Shown here piece by piece: positions 25,821 through 35,073 of a stretch of DNA of 59,612 nucleotides. The DNA lies in NCBI RefSeq assembly GCF_002088275.1, contig NZ_AQQS01000035.1:1-59612 (forward strand), written 5' to 3'. Each line of letters starts with the position of its first letter. Positions within the stretch are counted from its first letter, which is position 1. The DNA comes from Aurantimonas sp. 22II-16-19i. GTDB lineage: Bacteria; Pseudomonadota; Alphaproteobacteria; Rhizobiales; Rhizobiaceae. A program made the translations under genes and the position numbers. The notes under the pieces were generated by a model. It was not told the DNA's origin and made no database searches. It worked only from the letters and a program-made list of their open reading frames with translations.

Positions 25821-27230
25821 ATGGACACCGAAATCCTCTCCCGGCTGCAATTTGCCTTCACCGTCGGCTTCCACATCATCTGGCCGACCTTCTCGATCGG
25901 TACCGCCTGCTTCGTCGCCTGCCTCAGCGGCCTCTGGTGGTGGACCGGCAAGCCCGTCTACCGTGACCTGATGCGCTTCTGGGCCCGGCTCTTCGGCCTC
26001 GGTTTCGGCATGGGGGTGATCACCGGCGTCGTCCTCAGCTACGAGATCGGCGCCAACTGGGCGGGCTTCTCGCGCTCGGTCTCGAACGTTCTCGGCCCGC
26101 TCTTCATGTACGAGACGCTGACAGCGTTCTTTCTCGAGGCAGGCTTCATCGGCATCATGCTGTTCGGCGAGAACCGGGTCGGCAAGGGGGCGCATTTCTT
26201 CGCCTGCGCGACGGTGGCGATCGGCACGCTGATCAGCGCCACCTGGATCCTCGCCGCCAATTCCTGGATGCAGACGCCGGCCGGCGCGATCCAGGACGCG
26301 CAAGGCATCTTCCACGTGACGAGCTGGTGGGACGTCATCTTCAACCCGTCCTTCCCCTTTCGCCTGGCCCACATGGTCTGCGCCAGCTTCCTGACCTGCT
26401 CCTTCGTCGTCGCCGGCGTTTCCGGCTTCCATCTCTGGCGGGGACAGCATGTGGAGGCTGCCCGCACGGCCTTCTCGATGGCTCTCTGGGCAGCGCTGCT
26501 GCTGGCGCCGCTGCAGATGGTCCTCGGCGACGCCCACGGCCTCAACACGCTGCAGCACCAGCCGATGAAGATCGCGGCCATGGAAGGGCTGTGGCAATCG
26601 CGCAGCGCCGTTCCCTCCGTCCTGTTCGCCTGGCCGGACATGGCGAGCGCCAGCAATCGCTTCGCCGTCGAGATCCCGCATCTCGCGAGCCTCTACCTCA
26701 CCCACTCCTGGGACGGGGCGGTGCAGGGGCTCGATGCCGTCCCGGCGGCCGACCGGCCTTACGTGCCTGTCGTCTTCTTTTCCTTCCGCATCATGATCGG
26801 CATCGGGCTCCTCCTTTTCGCCACCGCCATTACCGCCGCCGTGCTGCGCTGGCGAGGCAGGCTCTATACGACGAACTGGTTCCTGGTCGGCACGATGGTC
26901 ACCGCGCCGCTCGGCTTCATTGCGGTCATCGCCGGGTGGACGGTCACCGAGGCAGGACGCCAGCCCTACGTCGTCTATGGCCTGCTGCGCACGGCGGATG
27001 CGGCCTCGCCGGTCGCCGCCGGCGCGGTCGCCACCACCCTCTTCGTCTTCGTCGTCCTCTATGCCTGCCTGTTCGTGGTGCTGATGTGGTTTGCCACGCG
27101 GCTCGTCCTGAGGGGCCCCGGCGACCGGGCACGCCAGGGCCTTGCCGCCACCGGCATCGTCCGGACGGGCGTGCGCCCACTGCTTTCCCGAGAGCGCTCG
27201 ATCTCCGAGCAGCCTGTTCCAGGAGAATGA
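25821..27230 (+). CDS. cydA: Cytochrome bd-type quinol oxidase subunit I
   Basis: A 469-residue membrane subunit. Haem ligands and proton-path residues are in their usual places: His18 ('FTVGFHIIWPTF'), His184 ('FRLAHMVCASF'), Glu99 and Glu107 ('YETLTAFFLEAGF'), and 'GDAHGLNTLQHQPMKIAAME' is the quinol-site signature. The Q-loop is short, as in the cyanide-insensitive (CioA) branch. It reduces O2 to water with quinol at high affinity. It starts 9 bp after the molybdenum enzyme, and its stop overlaps a start-like ATG of subunit II. Confidence 0.96.
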   Translation: MDTEILSRLQFAFTVGFHIIWPTFSIGTACFVACLSGLWWWTGKPVYRDLMRFWARLFGLGFGMGVITGVVLSYEIGANWAGFSRSVSNVLGPLFMYETLTAFFLEAGFIGIMLFGENRVGKGAHFFACATVAIGTLISATWILAANSWMQTPAGAIQDAQGIFHVTSWWDVIFNPSFPFRLAHMVCASFLTCSFVVAGVSGFHLWRGQHVEAARTAFSMALWAALLLAPLQMVLGDAHGLNTLQHQPMKIAAMEGLWQSRSAVPSVLFAWPDMASASNRFAVEIPHLASLYLTHSWDGAVQGLDAVPAADRPYVPVVFFSFRIMIGIGLLLFATAITAAVLRWRGRLYTTNWFLVGTMVTAPLGFIAVIAGWTVTEAGRQPYVVYGLLRTADAASPVAAGAVATTLFVFVVLYACLFVVLMWFATRLVLRGPGDRARQGLAATGIVRTGVRPLLSRERSISEQPVPGE

Positions 27231-27232
27231 CC

Positions 27233-28231
27233 ATGGGGTTCATCGAAGCCAATGCGGCCCTGATCATGGTCGCGGTGATCGCGCTCGCCGTCGTCATCTA
27301 CGTCGTCGTCGACGGGTTCGATCTCGGCATCGGAATGCTGTTCCTGGTGGCGCCGCGCGAATCCGATCGCGACACCATGATGGCCAGCATCGATCCGGTG
27401 TGGGACGGCAACGAGACGTGGCTCGTGTTCGGCGGCGTCCTGCTTCTCGCCGCCTTCCCGGCGGCCTACTACGTGCTGCTTCCGGCGGCCTATCTGCCGG
27501 TCGTCTTCATGCTGTTCGGACTGATCCTGCGCGGCATCTCCTTCGGCTTCAGGGCCGAGACCAGCCGGTTTCGGGGGGTCTGGGACACGGTCTTCGCGTT
27601 GGGCTCCCTGCTCACCGCGCTTTGCCAGGGGCTCATCCTCGGCAATCTCGTCGCCGGCGTGCCGATCGAGAACGGCATGTATGCCGGCGGCCCGTTCGGC
27701 TTTCTCACCCTCGCCGGGGTCGCCAGCGCCATCGGCGTCGCTTCCGGCTATATGCTCCTCGGTGCAAGCTGGCTGGTCCTGAAGACGACCGGCTCGACCC
27801 AGGTCTTCGGCCGCGAGGTCGGGCGGGCCGCGTTGATCCTCGTCACGGTGATGATGATCGTCGTCAGCGCCCTCACCTCCCTCGCCGATCCGGAAGTCGC
27901 GGCACGATGGTTCTCGTTTCCGAACATCGCCTACCTCGCCCTCGTGCCGGTCCTGACCGCGCTCGTCGTCGCCGCGCTGTGGCGGAGCTTCTGGGGGCCC
28001 CATGATGGGCGGCCATTCCAGCTGTCGGTCGGTCTCTTCCTGCTCGGCACGCTCGGCCTCGTCGTCAGCCTCTGGCCCTATGTCGTGCCGCGTCACATCA
28101 CCATCTGGAACGGCGCCTCGGACAGCCAGACTCTTGCCTTCGCAGCGGTGGGCGCGCTGATCTTCGTGCCCCTGGTCCTCGCCTATCAGATCCACGCCTA
28201 TTGGGTGTTCCGCGGCAAGGTCGGCGAGTAG
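27233..28231 (+). CDS. cydB: Cytochrome bd-type quinol oxidase subunit II
   Basis: A 332-residue partner of CydA with about eight membrane segments. 'DGFDLGIGMLFLVAPRESDR' and 'DPVWDGNETWLVFGGVLLLA' are the family signatures. Two ATGs are close: 27227 overlaps the cydA stop, but AGGAG sits one base from it; ATG 27233 has 7-base spacing and is preferred. No small CydX-like frame is evident between this gene and the zinc-finger gene. Confidence 0.95.
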   Translation: MGFIEANAALIMVAVIALAVVIYVVVDGFDLGIGMLFLVAPRESDRDTMMASIDPVWDGNETWLVFGGVLLLAAFPAAYYVLLPAAYLPVVFMLFGLILRGISFGFRAETSRFRGVWDTVFALGSLLTALCQGLILGNLVAGVPIENGMYAGGPFGFLTLAGVASAIGVASGYMLLGASWLVLKTTGSTQVFGREVGRAALILVTVMMIVVSALTSLADPEVAARWFSFPNIAYLALVPVLTALVVAALWRSFWGPHDGRPFQLSVGLFLLGTLGLVVSLWPYVVPRHITIWNGASDSQTLAFAAVGALIFVPLVLAYQIHAYWVFRGKVGE

Positions 28232-28270
28232 CCGGCTTACCCATCCCCAACGCAAGAGGGCCGATCGACC

Positions 28271-28576
28271 ATGAAGAGCTGCACCCATCTCGACACGATC
28301 CGAAAAGTGACACCGCAGTCCAAGGGCTGCGAAGAGTGTCTGAAGACCGGCTCCTGGTGGGTGCATCTGCGCCTCTGCCGGACATGCGGCCATGTCGGCT
28401 GCTGCGACGATTCCCCCAACCGCCACGCGACGGCACATTTCCACGCGACCCACCATCCGATCATCGAGGGCTACGATCCTCCGGAAGGCTGGGGCTGGTG
28501 CTATGTCGACGAGGTCGTCTTCGACCTCGGCGAGGACACCACCCCGCAGATCGGTCCGATCCCGAATTTCGTCTGA
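28271..28576 (+). CDS. UBP-type zinc-finger protein
   Basis: A 101-residue protein made almost entirely of one UBP/ZnF domain: 'CTHLDTIRKVTPQSKGCEEC', 'LCRTCGHVGCCD' and 'HATAHFHATHHPII' supply the Cys/His zinc ligands. In eukaryotes this fold binds ubiquitin; in bacteria it is found as a small stand-alone protein, often beside redox or transport genes, with unknown role. It lies 39 bp after cydB and is probably in the same operon. Confidence 0.9.
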   Translation: MKSCTHLDTIRKVTPQSKGCEECLKTGSWWVHLRLCRTCGHVGCCDDSPNRHATAHFHATHHPIIEGYDPPEGWGWCYVDEVVFDLGEDTTPQIGPIPNFV

Positions 28577-28860
28577 TGCCGGGTCCGATGGATGTTCCGG
28601 GATGACGGAGTCGACGTCCGCTGGGCCGACGCGGGCTTGGCTGCACGCCCAGGTCTGCTCGGTCGGACTGAGCATGTTCCGACCCGGCCCGCGGGGCGCA
28701 TTGTCGGCCGGCGGGTGCCTGCGGGTCTGCGGCCGACACTCGTGGGGCTCGCGTCTGAACCGGTCGTGACGAAAGCCTGCCCGCCCCCCTTTCCATTTGC
28801 CCCGGGTGCAGACCCCTTGCCTCGGTCCGATCGCTGCAACCCTTTCTGACCCGGACGCTT

Positions 28861-30438
28861 TCAGCTCTTCGGAACCGCCGGCCTCGGCGTGGTCAGGAAC
28901 GCGGCGAGAACGAACAGTCCGCTTCCGACGATCGCAGCCGCAGTGAACCCATCGATATAGGACAGCACCGCCGCCTGCCGCGCGACCGCCGACGCCAGGA
29001 GGCCTGTCGCCTGGCCGGCGATGGCGGCGGGATCGGTCATGTGCGGCGCGAGAAGATGCTCGTAGGCGGCGAGGCGCTCGGCCGTCAGGTCCTGATGCGA
29101 CTGGACATGCAGGCCGACGAGATTGGAATGGACCTGCTCGCGAACGCGCAGGAACGTCTCCATGAAAGCGATGCCGATCTCGCCGCCGAACAGCCGGCAC
29201 ATCTGGATGAAGGCACCGACCGTCACCGCCTCCTTGGGAGTGATCGAGGTCGCGATGAGGACGACCAGGCTGGTCAAGGCGAGCGATTGCCCGACCGCTT
29301 GGATCACCTGGCCGGGAAGAAAGTCGGCCGTTGCCCATTGCCCGGTCAGCGCCGTCGACATCGCACAGGCCAAAGCCACCAGCGCCGTGCCGAAGCCGAG
29401 CGTCCAGCGCGCATGGATCCGGCCGAGCAGAAAGGCCAGCGGCAGGACCAGAACGAACTGCGGCAATGCGATCCAGACGAGCACCGAGCCGATCTCGAGA
29501 GCCCGATAGCCCTGCACGACCTGGAGATAGGCCGGGATGATGTAGGCCGTGGAAAGGATGATGACGCGAAAGCCGGCCAGCATCACCAGAAACAGGACGA
29601 GACGGGTGCGCAGCAACAGGCGGATCTCGATCGCCGGGCTGCGGCTGGTGAGCTCGTTGGCGACGAACCCTCCCAGCGACGCCAGCCCGACGAAGAGCAG
29701 CCCGTTGACCGTCCCGCTGTTCGTCCAGTCGAGGCGGTTGCCCTGATCGAGGGCCATGTAGAGGCAGCCGAAACCGAGATAGGCATAGACGAGGCCTGTC
29801 CAATCGACGGGCTGGCGCTCGGCCGGCAGATCGTCCTTCGGCATGCCGAAGGCGATGCAGGCGAGCATCACCGGCAGGGCGAGGCAGTACTGCCAGAAGA
29901 TCCAGTGCCAGGAGAAGCGCTCGACATAGAACCCTTCGATGGAGGCTGCGACATTCTGCGAAAACTCCGAATTCATCGCGTAGACGCAGAGGCCCAGGAT
30001 CAGGAATTTCTTCGGAAGGTTGCGCAGGACGAAGATGATCGTCAGCGGAATGAACGTTCCCGACCCGAGCCCGCCGATGAACTGGGCAAGATAGAAGGCG
30101 TAGAGGTCAGGAGAGAGCGGCGCGAGCAGGCTGGTCGCGAAGAACGCTGCGATGCCGGTCATGAGAAGCCGCCTGGCACCGACGATCGAGGCGAAATAGG
30201 CACAGGAAATGCCGGACAGCAGCTGACCGGCACCAAACGCCGTGGTGATCCACGCCCCCTCGTCGAAGCCGGAATGGAGGCTGCCGCGAAGGTCGGCCAC
30301 GCCAAAGGTCGTCACCCGTGTCGCGAGCGTCGCCATCATCGAGCCCAGCATGACGCCGAGAAGACCGACATAAGGCCGCTTGGCGTCGAGCCATCGGCCG
30401 GCCGGCCGGCCGGCACGTGCGGCAAAAGGGGCCGTCAC
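28861..30438 (-). CDS. DHA2-family MFS drug exporter (EmrB-like)
   Basis: A 525-residue transporter with about 14 membrane segments. 'YVGLLGVMLGSMMATLATRV' is TM1, and 'QFIGGLGSGTFIPLTIIFVL' holds the antiporter-type motif of DHA2 exporters. It starts at GTG 30438, which overlaps the stop of the adaptor gene (GTGA). With that adaptor it should form an EmrAB-type pump that uses the proton gradient to expel hydrophobic drugs; the outer-membrane partner is not encoded here. Confidence 0.94.
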   Translation of the reverse strand: MTAPFAARAGRPAGRWLDAKRPYVGLLGVMLGSMMATLATRVTTFGVADLRGSLHSGFDEGAWITTAFGAGQLLSGISCAYFASIVGARRLLMTGIAAFFATSLLAPLSPDLYAFYLAQFIGGLGSGTFIPLTIIFVLRNLPKKFLILGLCVYAMNSEFSQNVAASIEGFYVERFSWHWIFWQYCLALPVMLACIAFGMPKDDLPAERQPVDWTGLVYAYLGFGCLYMALDQGNRLDWTNSGTVNGLLFVGLASLGGFVANELTSRSPAIEIRLLLRTRLVLFLVMLAGFRVIILSTAYIIPAYLQVVQGYRALEIGSVLVWIALPQFVLVLPLAFLLGRIHARWTLGFGTALVALACAMSTALTGQWATADFLPGQVIQAVGQSLALTSLVVLIATSITPKEAVTVGAFIQMCRLFGGEIGIAFMETFLRVREQVHSNLVGLHVQSHQDLTAERLAAYEHLLAPHMTDPAAIAGQATGLLASAVARQAAVLSYIDGFTAAAIVGSGLFVLAAFLTTPRPAVPKS

Positions 30439-31631
30439 GGCTTCGCCCCTGCCGCCGCCTCGCTGCCAGGGGCGGCAGCAACCTGCCCACCGGTGTCGAT
30501 CGTCACCTCCGCCGACATGCCCGGCCGCACCAGCCGGCCGAGCGAGGGATGGTCGTCGATGTCGATCTTCACCGGCACCCGCTGGACGACCTTGGTGAAG
30601 TTGCCGGTGGCATTGTCCGGCGCAAGCAGCGCGAAGACGCTGCCCGTTCCCGGCGCCCAGCTGTCGACCCGGCCCGTCAGCCTCAGGGCCGGAAAGGCGT
30701 CGATGGTGATGGTCGCCGGATCGCCCGGACGCACATTCGTCATCTGTGTCTCCTTGAGATTGGCGACGATCCAGACCTTCGGCAGCGACACCACGGTGAT
30801 CACCTGGCTGCCGACGGCGACGAACTGGCCGGGCCGGACCTGACGGGTTCCGACCATCCCGGAGACAGGCGAGACGATGCGCGTATAGCCGAGGTCGATC
30901 TCCGCCTGACGCAACTCGGACGCCGCGACGTCACGCTGCGAGACGAGCTGCTTCTCGACGATGTCGAGCTGCTGCAACTGGATCTTCTGCTGGTCGAGAT
31001 TGGCCTCATCGAAGTCGACGGCCGCGGCAGCGCTTGCGGCGGCGGCATCCGCCGCCTGGACGAGTTGCTGGGTACCGACGAGCCTGCCCTTCAACAAGGT
31101 TCGCTGGCGGGCCGCTTCCGCAGCGGCCTCCTCGCTATTGGCGCGATCCCCGGACATCCTGGCTTCGGCTTCCCGGATCATCGTCTGCTGGACGGCCCTG
31201 CGGTCCCCGATGGCGGCCAGATTGGCCTCGGCGAGCGCCAGGTCGCCACGGGCGGCAGCAGCCTTGGCGAGGTAATCCGCCGGGTCGATCTCGACGATCA
31301 GATCCCCCGGCTCGACCCACTGATTGTCGTTGACGGCCGTTCGCCTGATCGTGCCTGCCACCTGCGCCGCGAGCGGCGTGACGTCGCCTGCGACATAGGC
31401 GTCGGCGGTCGTCTGAAACCGAGCCCGGCCCGTCCATGCGTCCCACCGCGAGGCGATCAACCACCCGCCCGCGACGATGGTCACGGCGACGAGGGCGTGC
31501 AGGATCGGCGGCAGGATGCTCGCGCGCCCGCTCTCGCCGAGCATCGTTGCGGTCTCCGCCTGGCCCTGTCCTGTCACGGCGTCCTCACGCCGGGTGGTGT
31601 TTGCCGGCCTGGCCGCAGGGCGGAGCAACAT
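30435..31631 (-). CDS. HlyD/EmrA-type efflux adaptor
   Basis: A 398-residue membrane-fusion protein: one N-terminal membrane segment (about residues 33-52), two lipoyl halves around a long alpha-hairpin (about 130-235, rich in Ala, Gln and Glu), and a beta-barrel with 'YTRIVSPVSGMVGTRQVRPG'. ATG 31631 has AAGGA 7 bases upstream; the longer upstream frame is not conserved. It precedes and is coupled to the DHA2 exporter. The tandem AraC regulators face it across 455 bp and are likely controllers. Confidence 0.94.
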   Translation of the reverse strand: MLLRPAARPANTTRREDAVTGQGQAETATMLGESGRASILPPILHALVAVTIVAGGWLIASRWDAWTGRARFQTTADAYVAGDVTPLAAQVAGTIRRTAVNDNQWVEPGDLIVEIDPADYLAKAAAARGDLALAEANLAAIGDRRAVQQTMIREAEARMSGDRANSEEAAAEAARQRTLLKGRLVGTQQLVQAADAAAASAAAAVDFDEANLDQQKIQLQQLDIVEKQLVSQRDVAASELRQAEIDLGYTRIVSPVSGMVGTRQVRPGQFVAVGSQVITVVSLPKVWIVANLKETQMTNVRPGDPATITIDAFPALRLTGRVDSWAPGTGSVFALLAPDNATGNFTKVVQRVPVKIDIDDHPSLGRLVRPGMSAEVTIDTGGQVAAAPGSEAAAGAKP

Positions 31632-32086
31632 CGGATCATCCTTCTGGAGAGACGCAGACCGACACGGCGACCCGATCTTGCGGCTCGGGCCGTCGGAACG
31701 CTCATCGCGGTCATCTCCGGGTCGAGCAGCGAGGTGTTCGCGACGATCCCGGAGCCTAGCCTGCGCCAGTGCCTGTTTATTGGATGAAAACCCGCCTTCC
31801 CGCCGGTTCACCCCCTTCGCCGCTTGAAGCGATGGCTGTCTCGACACGCGTTCGCTTCGCGCCCCTCCCTTTGGCGGCAGCACCCCCTCCTATGGTCGTG
31901 GTCCACCCTCCTTCGGGCGAATTGCCGCTCTGGGGACGCAGCGATATATCCGTCGACAGGCTGAACCTGCGACTGGTCGACGTTCTTGCGCTGTGTCCGG
32001 AGCGAAGGGTTTCGGGTTGGGTCTTCAGATGAAATGGCTCCCGGCGCCGAGACGCATCGCCGGCGTGGTGGTGAGGCCTTCGCAGC
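31632..32086. other. Divergent promoter region of efflux and AraC units
   Basis: A 455-bp stretch between the adaptor start and the first AraC start. I find no gene. The part at about 31770-31800 is AT-richer and may hold the efflux promoter. Confidence 0.4.
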
Positions 32087-32977
32087 ATGGCTGTTGATTT
32101 TCGCCGGCAGATGGAACCGCATCTCAGCTGCGAAATCCGCGAGATCGCGATCGGCTCGTCGAGGGTGCTGGCGCGTCATGTCGCGGGCGATGGACTGGGC
32201 AGCGAGCTGACCGAGGCGCCGAACCCGGAAGACACGTACCTGATCTGCGTCCAGCGCTATTGCCTGCCGAGGCAGGAATTGTGGAATTGGGGCAAGATGG
32301 TGAGCAATGCCCCCATGGCCCGCCACTCGATCGCGATCATCAACCTTCGCGACCTGACCCAGTCACTGACGCCGACCAGGTTCGACAGTTTCCATCTGGA
32401 GGTGCCGAGGGAGAGCCTGTCGGCCTTCACGCAAGCCAACCATACATCCGACGTTGCGCAGCTCGGTTGCCGGTTTGCCCTGATCGATCCGCTCCTGTCG
32501 GCTCTCGTCGAAGCGGCGCTTCCCACGCTCGCGCGGCCTCACGGAGCAAGGTCACCGGTCGACCAGCTGTTTGCCGACGAGATCATCCTGGCGATGCTCG
32601 CGCATGTGACGCATCGCTACGGTGCATGCCGGCCGGACGCCACACCGGTCGATCGGCTCGACCCGTCGCAGAAGCAGCGCGTGCTGGAAATGCTCTCGGT
32701 CGATCTTGCTCGCGACATCCCTCTCGCCGAGCTTGCCGGAGCATGCGGCATCCCGGCGACGCACTTCGCCCAAGCCTTCCGAAACACGACAGGCCGCACG
32801 CCGAGCCAGTGGCGTCGCGATTACCGGATCGAGTACGCCAAGCAGCTGCTTTTCCGAACGGGCCAACCGCTGAAGGAGATCTCGCATCGGTGCGGCTTTG
32901 CGGACCCCCCTCATTTCAGCCGGTCGTTCGCCGCGGCGGTCGGCATGACGCCCGCCGCATGGAGGCGCGAGAGATGA
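32087..32977 (+). CDS. AraC family regulator, first of a tandem pair
   Basis: A 296-residue regulator with a C-terminal double HTH (about 200-293): 'LARDIPLAELAGACGIPATH' and 'KEISHRCGFADPPHFSRSFA'. The N-terminal domain shares a layout with the protein at 53.0 kb ('SSRVLARHVAGDGLGSEL' versus 'GVPLLARRVAGSGLGSDP'), so the two are paralogs. Its stop overlaps the start of the next AraC gene (ATGA). It probably controls the divergent efflux operon. Confidence 0.92.
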   Translation: MAVDFRRQMEPHLSCEIREIAIGSSRVLARHVAGDGLGSELTEAPNPEDTYLICVQRYCLPRQELWNWGKMVSNAPMARHSIAIINLRDLTQSLTPTRFDSFHLEVPRESLSAFTQANHTSDVAQLGCRFALIDPLLSALVEAALPTLARPHGARSPVDQLFADEIILAMLAHVTHRYGACRPDATPVDRLDPSQKQRVLEMLSVDLARDIPLAELAGACGIPATHFAQAFRNTTGRTPSQWRRDYRIEYAKQLLFRTGQPLKEISHRCGFADPPHFSRSFAAAVGMTPAAWRRER

Positions 32978-33888
32978 AGGTCGAAAGCCGCGACACGTCC
33001 GCCTGCGGCTCCGAGATGGCGCGCCACTTCGGCTCCGCACGGTTTCAGTCCATCCGCACCACGTCCCTGCGGACCGCCCAGGTCAGCGTGACGCGGCTTT
33101 CGGCACACGCCGGCCAGATCGGGATGACCGCCCCGATCCCCCTCGAAAAGGCCTGGATCGTCACCCATCTGGTTGCCGATCTTCAGCATCACGAACTCTG
33201 GAAGCATGGCAGGATGCGGCGGGCCGGCGGCCTCGCCAAAGGATCGATGTACCTGCTTCATCTGGAAGAGGAGCCAAGGGCCTACATCCCGCATGCCTAT
33301 GACAGCATGCAGTTCCACATTCCCGACCTGGCGCTGCGCGAGCTTGCAGAAAGCGAGGGCTATCCGCTCTTCGACGGCGCAACGGACGGGCATCAACCCG
33401 GAACCCCGGTCTTCGCGGCGTTGTGCCGATCGATCCTGCCGGCACTGGCGCGCCCGACGGAGGCCAGTCTGCTCTTCATCGATCATGTCGTGACGGCCGT
33501 CTGCGCTCATCTCATTGCCCGCCATTGCCGCGGATGGCGGGCGCCCGCCAATGCCGGCAGCCTGTCGGTGACGCAGGAGAGGCAGGCCAAGGAGCTTCTG
33601 GCCGCAGATCTCGCCGCAAGCCCCAATCTTGTCGATGTCGCGGCCACTTGCGGCATGCCGACGGTGACGTTCTCTCGAGCGTTTCACCGAACCACCGGCG
33701 TTGCTCCGTACCAGTGGCTCAAGCAGCAGCGACTCAGCGCCGCCAGTCGCCTCCTGGTATGCACCGATCGAGCCATTGCCGACATTGCCTCCTGCTGCGG
33801 CTTCGCCGACCAGGCACACCTGACCAGAGCTTTCAAGGATGCCTTCGGCACGACGCCAGCCTCGTTCCGCCGCGCCCGACGCAGTTGA
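32974..33888 (+). CDS. AraC family regulator, second of a tandem pair
   Basis: A 304-residue AraC protein. The HTH pair spans about 205-300 ('DVAATCGMPTVTFSRAFHRT', 'DIASCCGFADQAHLTRAFKD'). The N-terminal domain contains 'AWIVTHLVADLQHHELWKHG', a pattern also found in the paralogous regulators here. ATG 32974 overlaps the stop of the first gene. Two coupled AraC proteins could form a heterodimer or act in sequence. A deleted copy of this gene is at 53.9 kb. Confidence 0.92.
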   Translation: MKVESRDTSACGSEMARHFGSARFQSIRTTSLRTAQVSVTRLSAHAGQIGMTAPIPLEKAWIVTHLVADLQHHELWKHGRMRRAGGLAKGSMYLLHLEEEPRAYIPHAYDSMQFHIPDLALRELAESEGYPLFDGATDGHQPGTPVFAALCRSILPALARPTEASLLFIDHVVTAVCAHLIARHCRGWRAPANAGSLSVTQERQAKELLAADLAASPNLVDVAATCGMPTVTFSRAFHRTTGVAPYQWLKQQRLSAASRLLVCTDRAIADIASCCGFADQAHLTRAFKDAFGTTPASFRRARRS

Positions 33889-34455
33889 TTGCGCAAGAAG
33901 GCGCAGACGATCGGCAACGGCTCGAAGCGCAGCCCTGATTGTCGCGGTGCGGGCCCGATTTCCTCATGAATTCCAGTATCGTGCGGCCGCCCCGACATCG
34001 TTCGCCTTGTCGTGGAACGGTCGGCGCGTCGACCACCGTAGAGACAGGCGGCGCTGGCGCTCCCGGCCACCCGGTCCCGAATTGGCCTTTGCAGACGGCG
34101 ACATGGCGGCTCGCGCATGCTCGACCCGGGCGCCAACCCTCAAGAGCCGATCACCAGTGTCGCAGCGACCCCGCCCGATGAACGGCCCGAAGGCAGCGGC
34201 GCTGCATCCTCATGCCGCCACCGAGAGACGCACGCTCACAGAGCTTTCAGGGGGGAATGCCGGGCCGAAGATACTGAGGAAGGTGCCGCTCGCATCCGCG
34301 GGAATGGGCCATCCCAGACGCGAGCCCGCCGGCGCCATACCAAGGCATGGATTCGCATACTCAGTCGTGTCTCGAAGCGTTCCTCGCAAAGGGTAGTTTG
34401 AAGACGGACGGCACCAAGGCCGCTCACCGAACCACTCCCAACTCGCGAGGCTCAA
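33889..34455. other. Gene-free stretch
   Basis: About 570 bp between the AraC pair and the repeat protein. Short frames exist on both strands but none has a ribosome site together with a recognisable protein. It could hold a small RNA; nothing in the sequence supports this directly. Confidence 0.4.
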
Positions 34456-34935
34456 ATGCGCATCTTCATGGCGGCCGCTGCCGCACTCGTCGCCCTCTCT
34501 TCGACTGCGAACGCTCAGGCACCGCTCGGCACCACGATCGTCGAGACGCCCGACGGGCTATTGCCGGGCTCCGACGCGACGACGCGTCTGGAGGATGCCG
34601 CGACGCGCCTCGAAATCGACGAGAGCGGCAAGCTGCCCGGCGAGAAGGGTGCGAGGGAAGGCGAGATCGCGCCCTACGGCACGACCATCGACAAGACGCC
34701 GGATGGCCTCATCCCGGGCTCCGACGCGACAATTCACGCCGAGGACGACGCATCGCGGCTCGACGTCGACGAGAGCGGCAAGCTGCCGGGCGAGAGGGGC
34801 GCGAGGGAAGCCGCCCGGGCACCCGACGGCACGACGATCGACAAGACACCGGATGGCCTCATTCCGGGCTCCGACGCGACGATCCACCTCGAAGACGATG
34901 CGACGCGCCTGAAGATCGAGGAAGGCGGCAACTAG
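34456..34935 (+). CDS. Secreted protein with three 50-residue repeats
   Basis: A 159-residue exported protein of unknown function. A signal peptide (1-20, ending ANA) is followed by tandem repeats at residues 25-74, 75-124 and 125-159 (the last cut to 35). Each starts GTTI-TPDGL-PGSDAT and then gives LEDDATRLDIDESGKLPGE-like sequence ending GARE. The repeats are highly acidic with no Cys, which suggests a soluble, possibly ion-binding periplasmic protein. GAGG precedes ATG 34456. Repeats 2 and 3 match most closely, so the last duplication looks recent. Confidence 0.8.
   Translation: MRIFMAAAAALVALSSTANAQAPLGTTIVETPDGLLPGSDATTRLEDAATRLEIDESGKLPGEKGAREGEIAPYGTTIDKTPDGLIPGSDATIHAEDDASRLDVDESGKLPGERGAREAARAPDGTTIDKTPDGLIPGSDATIHLEDDATRLKIEEGGN
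34528..34932. repeat. 150-bp tandem coding repeat, 2.7 copies
   Basis: Copies at 34528-34677, 34678-34827 and 34828-34932 encode the repeated segments of the secreted protein. The reading frame is kept throughout since the unit is 150 bp. Confidence 0.8.
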
Positions 34936-35011
34936 ACCGCCTGTCCCGACGGTCGTGCCTGAGGTCGGCCCGCGCCGCGAGGCGGCCTCGACGAACGTCC
35001 GAAGAGCCGCC

Positions 35012-35040
35012 GGCATCTCCCGAACGATCCGGGTGATGCC
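35012..35040 (+). terminator. Hairpin after the repeat-protein gene
   Basis: Arms 35012-35022 and 35030-35040 pair with one mismatch around a 7-base loop. It is followed by a C-run, not T-run, so termination would be weak; it may instead affect the hydrolase mRNA that starts downstream. Confidence 0.4.
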
Positions 35041-35073
35041 TGTTCCCCCCCGCCCGCCATTTGAGATCGACCG

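Noticed and set aside
23337-26705. An 1122-codon open frame antisense to the molybdopterin gene and cydA
   Set aside because: It mirrors the codon positions of two well-recognised genes and has no domain I recognise. In very GC-rich DNA the antisense frame lacks stops by chance.
27059-29803. A 914-codon antisense frame over cydB, the zinc-finger gene and part of the MFS gene
   Set aside because: It runs across known genes on the other strand and changes character at each gene border, as a shadow frame would.
30405-30420. GGCC-rich run near the start of the MFS gene as a regulatory repeat
   Set aside because: It is coding sequence for Gly/Arg/Pro-rich N-terminal residues and too simple to interpret.
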